36,210 nucleotides of DNA from Clostridiaceae bacterium UBA6110 (GCA_002428415.1 DIWI01000020.1:1-36210), one strand, 5' to 3'. Counted from the stretch's first letter, positions 6,965-15,379 are shown. The notes: generated from the letters alone by a model not told the origin. Numbers and translations: made by a program.

Positions 6965-7429
6965 ATGATAGATGAATTGAAACTGGAAAATCAGCTTTGC
7001 TTTGCGGTTTACGCTTTTTCTAGGGAGATTACGAAAATATACAGGCCATACCTTGAGCCATTGGGACTTACCTACACACAGTATCTGGTCATGATCGTGC
7101 TCTGGGAGAAGGATGGCATTTCACTTAAGGAGCTGGGCAGCAAGCTCAATCTTGATTCCGGAACCCTTACGCCTCTTCTCAAGAAGCTTGAAGTGGATGG
7201 AAACATTCTGAGGGCAAGAGACAAGAAGGATGAGAGGAACCTTATTATCCACCTTACTGAGAAGGGAAGGCAGATGCTTAAGGAAGCTGAAGCGGTTCCA
7301 AACAACATAGCCTGCAATCTTCCGATAGGGCTTGACGAAATAGTAAGCCTGAGGGACAAGATAAAGACTATACTCACTGAGATTGAGAAGGTTGAAAAGC
7401 TGAAGGCCATAGAAATCAAGAAACCATAG
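6965..7429 (+). CDS. OhrR-like MarR-family redox regulator
   Basis: The 154-residue MarR protein has a winged helix at about 50-100 (SLKELGSKLNLDSGTLTPLLKKLE and the wing RDKKDERNLIIHLT). Near the N-terminus ENQLCFAVYAFSREITKIYRPYL matches OhrR, where this single cysteine (residue 12 here) reacts with organic hydroperoxides and releases DNA; the Tyr residues that hold it are also present. OhrR normally represses ohr, but no ohr gene is nearby. Start ATG 6965 is chosen because GAGAGG lies six bases upstream and the frame's earlier TTG (6935) lies inside the promoter-proximal palindrome. An independent unit closed by a terminator. Confidence 0.83.
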   Translation: MIDELKLENQLCFAVYAFSREITKIYRPYLEPLGLTYTQYLVMIVLWEKDGISLKELGSKLNLDSGTLTPLLKKLEVDGNILRARDKKDERNLIIHLTEKGRQMLKEAEAVPNNIACNLPIGLDEIVSLRDKIKTILTEIEKVEKLKAIEIKKP

Positions 7430-7473
7430 GCATCAGCAAATGTTTTTACGATGAATGGAATAGTGGAAAAATT

Positions 7474-7500
7474 AAAAACAGGCATTGCGCCTGTTTTTTT
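7474..7500. terminator. Bidirectional terminator
   Basis: AAAAACAGGC/GCCTGTTTTT stem (7474-7483 and 7489-7498) with loop ATTGC. T runs form on both strands. It ends the OhrR-like gene and the convergent histidine kinase, whose stop codon touches the hairpin. Confidence 0.92.
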
Positions 7501-8932
7501 ATTTATCCTCTTCATCTGCTGACTGACTCATATCCCTTGTTTCCTTAAGTGTGTTCATGCTCTCAAGAGATGTGAACCTGATGGTGAACACGGTTCCTTT
7601 TCCAAGCACGGAGTTCACTGTAATCTTTCCGCCATGAAGCTTGACGATGTTATTTACTATGGTCAGGCCGATTCCGCTGCCTTCAGTAACCTCCCTGGAC
7701 TTATCCACCCTGTAGAACCTTTCGAATATATAAGGCAATTCATCCTTAGGAATACCGATACCATTGTCCTTAATCCTGACATAGCAATCGCTGGCATCCT
7801 TGTAGAGCTTGATTGATATTTCTCCGTTTCTTGGAGTGAACTTGAGCGCGTTGTGAAGAATGTTTGTCATTACCTGGCTGAGGGAATGCTTATCACCAAT
7901 GATAGCGAAGTTCCCCCGCCTTGGGTGTTCAAACTTCAGCTTTATATTCTTGTCCTTGGCAACGCCCTGGAAATTGATATGTACTTCCTGAAGCAATTCC
8001 TCAAGGTCCAGCTCCTGCATCCTGACCTTCATGCTTTCTGATTCGAATTGTTTAAGTATGTTAAGGTTGTCTATGAGCTTTCCGAACCTTATGACCTCCG
8101 AATTGAGCGTCTGCAGTCTCTCAGGGGTAGCGGGCAGTATACCGTCAATTATCGCCTCAAGGTTCGTCTGAAGTACGTTCAGTGGATTCCTCAGCTCATG
8201 TGAAACATCTGATACCAGCCGTCTTCTCAGGGTATCCTGCCTGTCCAGCTTCTCGCCAAGGGTATTTATGCTTTGCCTGAGCTTTTCGATCTCAGTGACG
8301 TCAGATTTATCCTTAACCCTGGCAGTAAGCTCACCGGATGAAAGGTTATATGCGATGTTCGATATCTTTTCTATGGGCTCCGAAAATTGCCTTGTAAAGA
8401 ACATGGCAATGAAAAGCACCGCAGCGGTTGCGATGATCGCCGACAGGAACACGCTGTAGGATATTGAATTAATGAAATTACTGTCATCCGGCGATATTAT
8501 AAGCGAAGAGAACTGGCCTATCACAACATACCCGACTATCTGGTCCTCCACCTTTACAGGAATCTCGTAAGGGACATACTGTTCAATGGTAAACGGATTA
8601 GCCGGATTCTCAAGCTTCTGGGCTTCAATCATCTTCAATGGGTCCATCGTCCAAATGGGGTTCCTGTCCCAGTCAAGAAGGCTAAGTGTGAAATTGGATA
8701 TCTCAGCCTCTCTCACAAGCACCGTCCCAGAATACTCTGTCCATCTCCCGTCTCTTGTGTAATTTTCACGGAATACCTGTACTATTCTCTCATCTCTCTT
8801 GTTCTGATTGACCTCAAGGTAGCTGTTGAACCTTGAATTGATGGTTATGTTTATCATTATATATGCTATAAGGAGAGACAGAAGCGAGCATATGGTGATT
8901 GTCAGTGTAAGCCTGAACTTAATAGACTTCAA
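7499..8932 (-). CDS. Sensor histidine kinase (two-membrane-segment, HAMP)
   Basis: This 477-residue kinase has transmembrane helices at about 10-30 and 158-179 flanking an extracytoplasmic sensor loop, a HAMP domain at about 180-235, the phospho-accepting H245 in SDVSHELRNPL, an N box at 357-361, the G1 box DNGIGIP at 389-395 and the G2 box GSGIGL at 418-423. It should phosphorylate the OmpR-type regulator encoded just upstream. The start is TTG at 8932, overlapping the regulator's stop as TTGA, with GGAG upstream inside that gene. The signal is unknown. The gene faces away from a metal-efflux operon, which is a hint at best. Confidence 0.92.
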   Translation of the reverse strand: MKSIKFRLTLTITICSLLSLLIAYIMINITINSRFNSYLEVNQNKRDERIVQVFRENYTRDGRWTEYSGTVLVREAEISNFTLSLLDWDRNPIWTMDPLKMIEAQKLENPANPFTIEQYVPYEIPVKVEDQIVGYVVIGQFSSLIISPDDSNFINSISYSVFLSAIIATAAVLFIAMFFTRQFSEPIEKISNIAYNLSSGELTARVKDKSDVTEIEKLRQSINTLGEKLDRQDTLRRRLVSDVSHELRNPLNVLQTNLEAIIDGILPATPERLQTLNSEVIRFGKLIDNLNILKQFESESMKVRMQELDLEELLQEVHINFQGVAKDKNIKLKFEHPRRGNFAIIGDKHSLSQVMTNILHNALKFTPRNGEISIKLYKDASDCYVRIKDNGIGIPKDELPYIFERFYRVDKSREVTEGSGIGLTIVNNIVKLHGGKITVNSVLGKGTVFTIRFTSLESMNTLKETRDMSQSADEEDK

Positions 8933-9621
8933 TTATCTCCACCGCCAAATTTGTATCCAAGCTTGAATACCGTGATGATATATTTCGGGCTCTTGGTATC
9001 CTCTTCGATTTTCTTCCTTATGTTCTTGATATGTACGTCGATCGTCCTGTCTACTCCTTCAAAGTCAGCACCCAGTACCTTATCTATAAGCGTCTCCCTT
9101 GATAGTACTATACCCGGATTAGAAGATAGTATCTCGAGGATGTCGAACTCGATTGGCGTAAGCTGTATGACTTCGCCGCGCACCTTTACTTCACGCCTGT
9201 CCCTGTCGATCACCAGGTCCCCGCCATCATATGATGAAAGGTTGACTGTCTGGCTGTCGTCCTTTATGCGTCTGAACAGAGCATTGACCCTTGCAACAAG
9301 CTCCCTGGGGGAGAATGGCTTGACCAGGTATTCGTCAGCTCCGATTTCAAGCCCTCTTATCCTGTCCTCGAGGCTGGACTTAGCTGTCAGCATGAATATG
9401 TATGCGCTTGATTTGGACCTGATCCGCCTGCAGACCTCCTCGCCTGAAATGTCAGGCAGCATAAGGTCAAGGATAACAAGGTCGAAGTCATTGGCTCCTG
9501 CATATTCCAGCCCCTTGTATCCGCGGTCGGCAGTGAAGACCTCGTATTCTTCCTTCCTCAAGTATGCTGCGATCGCTTCGAGCACCGAATTTTCGTCCTC
9601 TATGATAAGTATCTTGCTCAT
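8929..9621 (-). CDS. OmpR-family response regulator
   Basis: The 230-residue regulator has a receiver domain with the acidic pocket EDE (8-10), phospho-acceptor D52, switch T79 and K101, then an OmpR/PhoB winged helix from about 130 to the end, with the recognition region VDRTIDVHIKNIRKKI. GAGGTGAT sits just before the ATG at 9621. It is the first gene of the two-component operon, read from the promoter at 9645-9673. Target genes are not evident from sequence. Confidence 0.93.
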   Translation of the reverse strand: MSKILIIEDENSVLEAIAAYLRKEEYEVFTADRGYKGLEYAGANDFDLVILDLMLPDISGEEVCRRIRSKSSAYIFMLTAKSSLEDRIRGLEIGADEYLVKPFSPRELVARVNALFRRIKDDSQTVNLSSYDGGDLVIDRDRREVKVRGEVIQLTPIEFDILEILSSNPGIVLSRETLIDKVLGADFEGVDRTIDVHIKNIRKKIEEDTKSPKYIITVFKLGYKFGGGDN

Positions 9622-9644
9622 AAAACATCACCTCATTCACTTAG

Positions 9645-9673
9645 ATTATATCAACCGGAACATATATATGCAA
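9645..9673 (-). promoter_or_regulatory. Promoter of the two-component operon
   Basis: On the minus strand TTGCAT (9673-9668) and a perfect TATAAT (9650-9645) are 17 bases apart, placing the transcript start near 9638, ahead of the regulator gene. Confidence 0.75.
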
Positions 9674-9697
9674 AGGGTTGGCAAATGCGTAAGGATG

Positions 9698-9726
9698 TTG
9701 AAATCAAGCCGCGGAAAGAGTAATAT
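9698..9726 (+). promoter_or_regulatory. Promoter of the ArsR-type/P-ATPase operon
   Basis: TTGAAA (9698-9703) and TAATAT (9721-9726) have a 17-base spacer. The ArsR-type operator lies directly downstream. Confidence 0.65.
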
Positions 9727-9729
9727 TAA

Positions 9730-9755
9730 ATTGAACAATTGAGCAATCATTCAAT
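9730..9755. promoter_or_regulatory. ArsR/SmtB-type operator
   Basis: Nested inverted repeats: outer arms ATTGAA (9730-9735) and TTCAAT (9750-9755), inner ATTG-AG-CAAT (9738-9747). The position, over the start of transcription and just before the sensor gene, is classic for self-repressing metal sensors of this family. Confidence 0.65.
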
Positions 9756-9767
9756 CGAGGTGATCAT

Positions 9768-10112
9768 ATGGAAACATGCGAGATAACTCTTATACACAAG
9801 GAGCTTGCAGATGAAGCACAGGGAAGCCTTCCGGATGACTCTGTCATATTGGGGATGGCAGATTTCTTCAAGGTCTTCGGAGACCCGACACGAGTAAGGA
9901 TTCTCACAGCTCTCAGGAGAAGGGAGCTTTGCGTATGCGATCTGGCCTACGTTCTTGGAATGTCGTCATCTGCAGTGAGCCACCAGCTTAGAGGACTTAA
10001 ATCTGCAAGGCTGGTGAAGAACAGGCGTGATGGAAAAATCATGTATTATTCACTGTCGGACGAACATGTTGAGAAGATCCTCGACCTTGGATTCACGCAT
10101 ATGGAGGAGTGA
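9768..10112 (+). CDS. ArsR/SmtB-family metal-sensing repressor (CadC/CzrA-like)
   Basis: The 114-residue winged-helix repressor shows the ELCVCD metal box with C55 and C57 in the recognition-side helix, plus C4 near the N-terminus, as in cadmium/lead-sensing CadC. It also keeps a possible second site at the C-terminal helix: D98, H100, H111 and E114, as in zinc-sensing CzrA/SmtB. The DNA helix is SSSAVSHQLRGLKSARLV. Metal binding should release it from the operator at 9730-9755 and induce the efflux ATPase that starts five bases after its stop. GAGGTGAT precedes ATG 9768. Confidence 0.9.
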   Translation: METCEITLIHKELADEAQGSLPDDSVILGMADFFKVFGDPTRVRILTALRRRELCVCDLAYVLGMSSSAVSHQLRGLKSARLVKNRRDGKIMYYSLSDEHVEKILDLGFTHMEE

Positions 10113-10117
10113 GCATA

Positions 10118-12199
10118 ATGGTAAAAAAAGAACTTATACTCGAAGGCGAAGTATGCCCGAACTGTGCATTAAAAATTGAAGATGAAGTCAGAAGGCTCGG
10201 GAGCGTAAGCTCTGCAAGCCTTAATGTGATGAAGGGGACAATGGTCCTTGAACTTGAAGATGGTTTCGACCAGGGGACTGTTGATGCAACAAGGGAGATA
10301 ATAAACAGGCATGAGCCCGGTGTAAAGGTGCATGAAGAAGAATCAAGGCAGAACAAACCGTTAGAAAAAGATCCTCTTATAAAGGAAAAGCTGACTTTGG
10401 GAGGGGCCCTTGTGCTTTTTGCCGCAGGCTTCCTTTTCGAGGACAGTCCGGCAGGCCTTCCGCTTTTCCTTGCAGCATATATCCTTTCAGGGTATCCGGT
10501 GCTTTATCGGGCAGTCCGTAATATACTCCGAGGGGATGTCTTCGATGAAAATTTCCTGATGACCATAGCGACCGTTGGCGCATTCGCTATCGGGGAGTAC
10601 CCTGAGGGTGCAGCTGTAATGATTTTCTATCAGATAGGTGAGCTATTCCAGGATATTGCAGTAATGAGCTCCAGAAGGAGCATAACCAGCCTCCTTAAGA
10701 TAAGACCGGACTATGCTGTCCTTTTGTCTGAAGGAGAGGAGAGAAGGGTTGACCCCAAAGCCTTAGTACCTGGAGACATCATAGTCATAAGGCCAGGCGA
10801 GAAGGTTCCTCTTGACTCCACAATCATTGAGGGTTCGACCTCTGTTGACACCAGGGTAATGACCGGAGAATCAATGCCAAGGGACCTTGATACCGGAGAT
10901 ATCCTTCTTTCAGGATTCGTAAACATCTCAGGACTGGTGAAGGCAAGGGTTGATAAGACATTCGGTGAGTCCTCCGTTTCGAAGATACTGAGGATCGTCC
11001 AGGAAGCTTCAATGAACAAAGCGAAGACCGAACAATTCATTACCAAATTCGCAAGGGTATATACTCCCATAGTCGTCGGACTTGCAGCTGCACTTGCTAT
11101 CATACCTCCGCTTGTAACAGGCGACCCGTTTTCCACATGGCTTTACAGGGCCTTGATTTTTCTTGTCATATCATGCCCGTGCGCACTCGTAATATCAATC
11201 CCGCTGGGATTTTTCGGAGGCATTGGTGCATCTTCGAGGAACGGTATCCTTGTAAAGGGAGGTAATTTCCTTGAAGCCCTTAATGAAGTGGGGACTGTGG
11301 TGTTCGACAAGACAGGTACACTGACGGAGGGTGTATTCGAGGTAACTGATGTGGTAACCGAGATGGACAGGCACGAATTCATGGGCCTTGCAGCACTCGC
11401 TGAATCTTCCAGTCCTCACCCTATAGCAAAGTCCGTTGTGGATGCCTACAGCGGGCAGGTTGACAGGTCAATGATAAGAGAAGCTAAGGAGCTGCCGGGA
11501 ATGGGAGTTTCACTGACAACTACAGACGGGGATGTCTTCCTTGCAGGAAATTCTCGGCTGGTAATGGTCGAAAGTGAAAAAGATTCCCTGCAGGGAACAA
11601 GGATACACGTTTCAAAGAACGGAAAGCATATAGGTACCATAATACTGTCCGACAGGCTTAAGGCCAATGCGAAAGAGACCATAGCTCATCTGAAGAGGAG
11701 GGGCATAGCTACTGTGATGCTTACCGGAGACATCAGGGAAAACGCCATGTCTGCAGCTTCGGATCTGGGTATTGACGAGGTGCATTACCAGCTTATGCCA
11801 GAAGACAAGCTGAGGATCCTTGAGGAGAAGCTTGGAAAGGGAAGGAAGCTGATTTTTGCCGGTGACGGCATAAACGACACTCCGGTGCTTGCAAGAGCTG
11901 ATATCGGTGTTGCAATGGGTGCAATGGGATCAGATGCTGCGATAGAGGCAGCAGATGTGGTTGTAATGGATGACGACCCGATGAAGATCGCTACCAGCAT
12001 GGATATTGCAGCATACACCAGGACCATAGTTTACCAGAACATTGCCTTCGCTCTTGGAGTCAAAGGCCTTGTGATGCTGCTGGGTGCACTGGGAGAAGCG
12101 ACCATGTGGCAGGCGGTGTTTGCAGATGTCGGTGTCGCATTCCTCGCAATCCTCAATTCCATGAGGATAATGCGGAAGGATTTCCGAAGGAACAGCTGA
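10118..12199 (+). CDS. cadA: Zn/Cd/Pb-exporting P1B-type ATPase (CadA/ZntA type)
   Basis: The 693-residue pump has an N-terminal HMA metal-binding domain with C13-x-x-C16 (EVCPNCALKI), then membrane helices, the actuator TGES at 249-252, the transport-site CPC at 353-355 in ISCPCALVIS, phosphorylation site D397 in DKTGTLTEG, the P1B marker SPHP at 432-435 and the hinge GDGINDTP. CPC with a CadA-like flank and pairing with an ArsR-type sensor point to soft divalent cation export (Zn, Cd, Pb) rather than copper. I start at ATG 10118, eight bases after GGAGGAG, not the GTG at 10109 that overlaps the sensor's stop. Confidence 0.92.
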   Translation: MVKKELILEGEVCPNCALKIEDEVRRLGSVSSASLNVMKGTMVLELEDGFDQGTVDATREIINRHEPGVKVHEEESRQNKPLEKDPLIKEKLTLGGALVLFAAGFLFEDSPAGLPLFLAAYILSGYPVLYRAVRNILRGDVFDENFLMTIATVGAFAIGEYPEGAAVMIFYQIGELFQDIAVMSSRRSITSLLKIRPDYAVLLSEGEERRVDPKALVPGDIIVIRPGEKVPLDSTIIEGSTSVDTRVMTGESMPRDLDTGDILLSGFVNISGLVKARVDKTFGESSVSKILRIVQEASMNKAKTEQFITKFARVYTPIVVGLAAALAIIPPLVTGDPFSTWLYRALIFLVISCPCALVISIPLGFFGGIGASSRNGILVKGGNFLEALNEVGTVVFDKTGTLTEGVFEVTDVVTEMDRHEFMGLAALAESSSPHPIAKSVVDAYSGQVDRSMIREAKELPGMGVSLTTTDGDVFLAGNSRLVMVESEKDSLQGTRIHVSKNGKHIGTIILSDRLKANAKETIAHLKRRGIATVMLTGDIRENAMSAASDLGIDEVHYQLMPEDKLRILEEKLGKGRKLIFAGDGINDTPVLARADIGVAMGAMGSDAAIEAADVVVMDDDPMKIATSMDIAAYTRTIVYQNIAFALGVKGLVMLLGALGEATMWQAVFADVGVAFLAILNSMRIMRKDFRRNS

Positions 12200-12206
12200 T
12201 AGGCTG

Positions 12207-12239
12207 TATTCCAGGATAAGTTTGAGAGATACTGGAATA
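12207..12239 (+). other. Inverted repeat after cadA
   Basis: TATTCCAG (12207-12214) and CTGGAATA (12232-12239) can form an 8-bp stem with a 17-base loop. No T run follows, so it is at best a weak terminator or a transcript-end stabiliser. Confidence 0.4.
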
Positions 12240-12369
12240 ATGCATGGAAATTTGCATTACATTCCCAAAACAACATAAAAATCAAAGAATTCAAGCTTCA
12301 ATTTGCCTGTTTCACAAATCGAGTTCAAATTTTCATCAAAGTCTTTATAAGTTCTTCACATTTCATCTA

Positions 12370-12397
12370 TATAATTCATTTGTAATGAAAATGTAAC
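12370..12397 (+). promoter_or_regulatory. -10 element and WalR-like box before the cell-wall hydrolase
   Basis: TGTAAT-GAAAA-TGTAAC (12381-12397) fits the WalR (YycF) consensus TGTWAH-N5-TGTWAH exactly; a further half-site TGTTAC lies at 12409-12414. WalR controls peptidoglycan hydrolases such as CwlO in Bacillus. A perfect TATAAT at 12370-12375 lies upstream, with no clear -35, so the box would cover the transcription start if that promoter is used. Confidence 0.55.
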
Positions 12398-12425
12398 AAT
12401 TAAGCACATGTTACAGGGGGTAATG

Positions 12426-13688
12426 ATGAAGAACATCAGACTTAAAGTGACTGCGGCCATACTGGCAAGTGTATTGCTGTTCGGTACTTCAGTACCGGTA
12501 ATGGCAGATCCATTGACCACAGAACAGAGTCAGCAGCTCGACACCACACAGGCAGAATATGAAGCCATTGAGGCTAAGATACACGACCTTCATGAGAAAC
12601 TTGATGTAATACTTGATGATATTACTGACATAATGGTGAAAATAGATGATACCAAAGCTCAGATTGCAGGTGTTCAGGCTAAGGTTACAGCCAAGGAAGC
12701 TGAAATAGCTGCCATCCAGGCTGAACTGGACATCAAGACTCAGGAGTATGGAGACAGGCTCAGAGCCATGTACATGCAGGGCAATACCGGCCTGATAGAT
12801 GCCATCCTCGGCTCAGAGAGCCTTGCAGACCTTATAGCAAGGGCAGATGCAATCATAAAGATCGCAAAGATCGACAAGCAGATGCTTGACGAGATAAACG
12901 CACTCAAGGCGGACCTTGAGGTCCAGAAGGAAGCCCTTCAGGCTGAGATAGCGACACTTAACGACCTCAACCTTCAGAATGAGGCTGACCTTGCAGTTGT
13001 AAAGGTTAAGCAGGACGAGACCAACGTTGTACTTGCTGATATGGAGACTGAAGAGAAGAAGCTCAGAGGAAGCCTCGAGCAGCAGGAAGCAGGCCTCATA
13101 GGAGATTACTCATCAGTTGTAAACAGCTCCAGCAGCTCAGACAGCGAACTCAACGCCGCAATCACGGCACTAAGGGCAATAAGAAGCCAGGTAATAACTG
13201 AAAAGGTAGATGACCAGATAGTCGCTCTCATCGAAAAGGCGAAAAGCGTACTCAGAGAAAGAGAAGCGGCAAGGCAGGCAGCGGCAGCGTCAAGCAGCTC
13301 TGCTTCAAGGGGAACCGTATCGGCATCCTCAAGTGCAATCGTCAACTATGCCTACAACTTCCTGGGAATCAGATATGTATGGGGCGGAAACACACCTAGC
13401 ACCGGATTCGACTGTTCAGGCTTCACAAAGTACGTATATGCGCACTTCGGAGTCAATCTTCCAAGGGTATCCAGGGAGCAGGCACAGGTAGGAACCTACA
13501 AATCTGTAGCTGAAAGGCAGCCGGGAGACCTCCTTTACTTCGGTTCAGGCGGCAGGGTAACCCATGTTGGAATATACATAGGGAACAACCAGATGATCCA
13601 CGCTCCAAGACCTGGAAAATCTGTAGAGATAACTACTCTCAGATACTACAACAATTACATGGGCGCAAGAAGGATAATAGGAAATTAA
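12426..13688 (+). CDS. Secreted coiled-coil NlpC/P60 peptidoglycan hydrolase (CwlO/PcsB-like)
   Basis: The 420-residue protein has a signal peptide ending VMA before DPLTTEQ, a long alanine- and glutamate-rich coiled coil at about 35-240, a serine/alanine linker, and a C-terminal NlpC/P60 endopeptidase domain from about 305. The catalytic set is C330 (TGFDCSGF), H380 (THVGIYIG) and H392 (MIHAPRPG). This build matches CwlO and PcsB, which cut stem peptides during growth and division and are activated through the coiled coil by FtsEX. ftsEX is not in the window. The start is the second of two adjacent ATGs, best spaced from AGGGGG. The WalR-like box upstream fits the role. Confidence 0.9.
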   Translation: MKNIRLKVTAAILASVLLFGTSVPVMADPLTTEQSQQLDTTQAEYEAIEAKIHDLHEKLDVILDDITDIMVKIDDTKAQIAGVQAKVTAKEAEIAAIQAELDIKTQEYGDRLRAMYMQGNTGLIDAILGSESLADLIARADAIIKIAKIDKQMLDEINALKADLEVQKEALQAEIATLNDLNLQNEADLAVVKVKQDETNVVLADMETEEKKLRGSLEQQEAGLIGDYSSVVNSSSSSDSELNAAITALRAIRSQVITEKVDDQIVALIEKAKSVLREREAARQAAAASSSSASRGTVSASSSAIVNYAYNFLGIRYVWGGNTPSTGFDCSGFTKYVYAHFGVNLPRVSREQAQVGTYKSVAERQPGDLLYFGSGGRVTHVGIYIGNNQMIHAPRPGKSVEITTLRYYNNYMGARRIIGN

Positions 13689-13695
13689 TCATCAC

Positions 13696-13721
13696 GGGAC
13701 TCCAGATTTGGAGTCCCTTTT
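13696..13721 (+). terminator. Terminator after the hydrolase gene
   Basis: GGGACTCCA/TGGAGTCCC stem (13696-13704 and 13709-13717), loop GATT, followed by TTTT. Confidence 0.88.
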
Positions 13722-13741
13722 GTATTTGGACCTAATTGGTT

Positions 13742-13747
13742 TATAAT
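13742..13747 (+). promoter_or_regulatory. -10 element of the GTPase gene
   Basis: Perfect TATAAT ahead of AAGGGGGTG and the TTG start. The best -35 at 17 bases (TTTGTA, 13719-13724) is weak and overlaps the preceding terminator tail. Confidence 0.45.
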
Positions 13748-13767
13748 CAAAGCAAGGGGGTGAGTTT

Positions 13768-14889
13768 TTGGACATACTCAATGTGGTCAAGGAAGTCGTG
13801 AACCTCACTGAAGAAGAGATACGGAAGATGGATCCGATAAACATAATGCTCATAGGAAAGACCGGCACCGGTAAGAGCACCCTGATCAACAACATATTCA
13901 GGGAGAACCTGGCAAGGACAGGAGTCGGAAGGCCCATAACGAAGCACCTGAAAAAAATAAGCAAGGACGGCGTTCCCATAAACCTCTATGATACCAGGGG
14001 CCTTGAGCTTGATAATGAAGTCCAGCAGGAGGTAAGACGGGAAATAGATCAGGAAATCGCAAGGCTAAAGGCAACTGAGGGTGGCAGGGATGACATTCAT
14101 GTCGTGTGGTTCTGCATCAACGCAGCCACAAACAGGCTCGAGAAGTTCGAGGAAGAATGGATCAGGGAACTGACTGATGAGGCTCCGGTAATCGTAGTCC
14201 TGACCCAGAGCTTCGACAAGAAGGCTTCCGCAATGTTCAAGGAATATATCGAAGGTCTTTCGCTTGGAATTGAGGGAGTACAGAGGGTAATAGCCGCTCC
14301 ATACGACTTCGGGGATTTCAAGGTTCCTGCGTTCGGACTTGAAGGGCTTGTCGGAGAGACGCTTAAAGCCATACCGGAGAATGCGGAAAAGGCTTTTATC
14401 AACGCCCAGAAGGTAGACATCGGTAAAAAGGCCGAGTATGCGAGGAAGTGGACGAAGGGCTTCATTGCAGAGACCTTCATGGTGGGCTTCACGCCTATTC
14501 CCTTCGCTGATGCACCTATACTGGCTTCAAGTCAGGTGGCTATGATTGCAAAGATAACCAGCATATTCGGAATATCAATGGACAAGGCGGTCATAACCTC
14601 GGTTGTGTCTTCAGCCGCAGGCATCTCCGGTGCCATAATAACCGGAAGGACACTTGTATCCAACCTTCTGAAGCTTGTCCCGGGAGCGGGCACAATAGTA
14701 GGCGGATTAATATCAGGCACAACCGCAGCACTTATAACGACAGCCCTTGGCTATGCCTACATAGAGGTTATGGTAAAGGTTGCAGAACGTGAATATCAGG
14801 GCAATAAAATCGGTGAAAGCGAGCTCACAAAGCTTATGAAGGGTGAGCTTGAAAAGCAGCTTAAGCTTCTAAAGGAAAGAAAGAAATAG
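13768..14889 (+). CDS. GTPase with C-terminal DUF697-like membrane domain
   Basis: The 373-residue protein pairs an Era-like GTPase with a DUF697-type tail. G1 is GKTGTGKST at 30-38, G3 is DTRG at 75-78, and the expected NKxD position reads VVLTQSFDKK, so base specificity is less certain. From about 231 the segment FTPIPFADAPILASSQVAMIAKI opens the tail, followed by small-residue-rich helices (SSAAGISGAIITG, GAGTIVGGLISGTTAALITT) that could insert in a membrane. Start TTG 13768 is set by AAGGGGGTG. Cellular role is unknown. It is a single-gene unit between two terminators. Confidence 0.82.
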   Translation: MDILNVVKEVVNLTEEEIRKMDPINIMLIGKTGTGKSTLINNIFRENLARTGVGRPITKHLKKISKDGVPINLYDTRGLELDNEVQQEVRREIDQEIARLKATEGGRDDIHVVWFCINAATNRLEKFEEEWIRELTDEAPVIVVLTQSFDKKASAMFKEYIEGLSLGIEGVQRVIAAPYDFGDFKVPAFGLEGLVGETLKAIPENAEKAFINAQKVDIGKKAEYARKWTKGFIAETFMVGFTPIPFADAPILASSQVAMIAKITSIFGISMDKAVITSVVSSAAGISGAIITGRTLVSNLLKLVPGAGTIVGGLISGTTAALITTALGYAYIEVMVKVAEREYQGNKIGESELTKLMKGELEKQLKLLKERKK

Positions 14890-14900
14890 GATCAGTAAAG

Positions 14901-14930
14901 AATAGAGAAGCCCGTCAGAGCTTCTCTATT
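14901..14930. terminator. Terminator between convergent genes, overlapping the dCMP deaminase end
   Basis: AATAGAGAAGC/GCTTCTCTATT (14901-14911 and 14920-14930) with an 8-base loop. The right arm lies inside the last codons of the minus-strand dCMP deaminase gene, whose stop codon is in the loop. The hairpin can end the GTPase transcript. Confidence 0.75.
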
Positions 14931-15379
14931 CCTATTTCATTCATTTTAAGGAGTTCAAGTGCATAATCATCGACCCTGTAGTCGTCATGGTAATAAACCT
15001 TGGTAATCCCTGACTGAATAAGGGCCTTCGTGCAGTTCAGGCATGGGAAGTGTGTCACATAAAGGACTGAATCCTTCAATGGAATCCCTTCTTTTGCGCA
15101 ATAGGAGATGCAGTTCAGCTCAGCGTGCAGAGTGGCTATGCAGTGGCCATCTCTCATTGTATGGCCAACCTCGTCGCAATGAGGTGTCTTTCTCCCTACA
15201 CTGCCGTTATAGCCGGTTGCGATGATCCTGTTCTCCCTGTTGACTATCACCGCTCCCACATTCGCCCTGTCGCAGGATGACCTTTCACCCGCAAGCTTTG
15301 CAAGGTTCATGAAATATTCGTTCCATGACTGCCTCGGTTTTCTCTCCTTGGTGCTTTTCACCATTTCATAGCTCTTCAT
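14915..15379 (-). CDS. dCMP deaminase (ComEB-like)
   Basis: The 154-residue zinc enzyme deaminates dCMP to dUMP, feeding thymidylate synthesis. The catalytic zinc site is H85-A-E87 with PC113-x-x-C116 (FPCLNC), and the GYNGS turn plus the C/H-rich insertion with HCDEVGH mark dCMP rather than cytidine deaminases. GGAGGAG lies before the ATG at 15379, which overlaps the stop of the upstream acetyltransferase gene as ATGA, so the two are co-translated. Its final codons form one arm of the terminator shared with the convergent GTPase gene. Confidence 0.92.
   Translation of the reverse strand: MKSYEMVKSTKERKPRQSWNEYFMNLAKLAGERSSCDRANVGAVIVNRENRIIATGYNGSVGRKTPHCDEVGHTMRDGHCIATLHAELNCISYCAKEGIPLKDSVLYVTHFPCLNCTKALIQSGITKVYYHDDYRVDDYALELLKMNEIGIEKL

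Noticed and set aside
10377..10583. Minus-strand frame inside cadA
   Set aside because: Antisense to conserved P-type ATPase coding sequence, no initiation signals.
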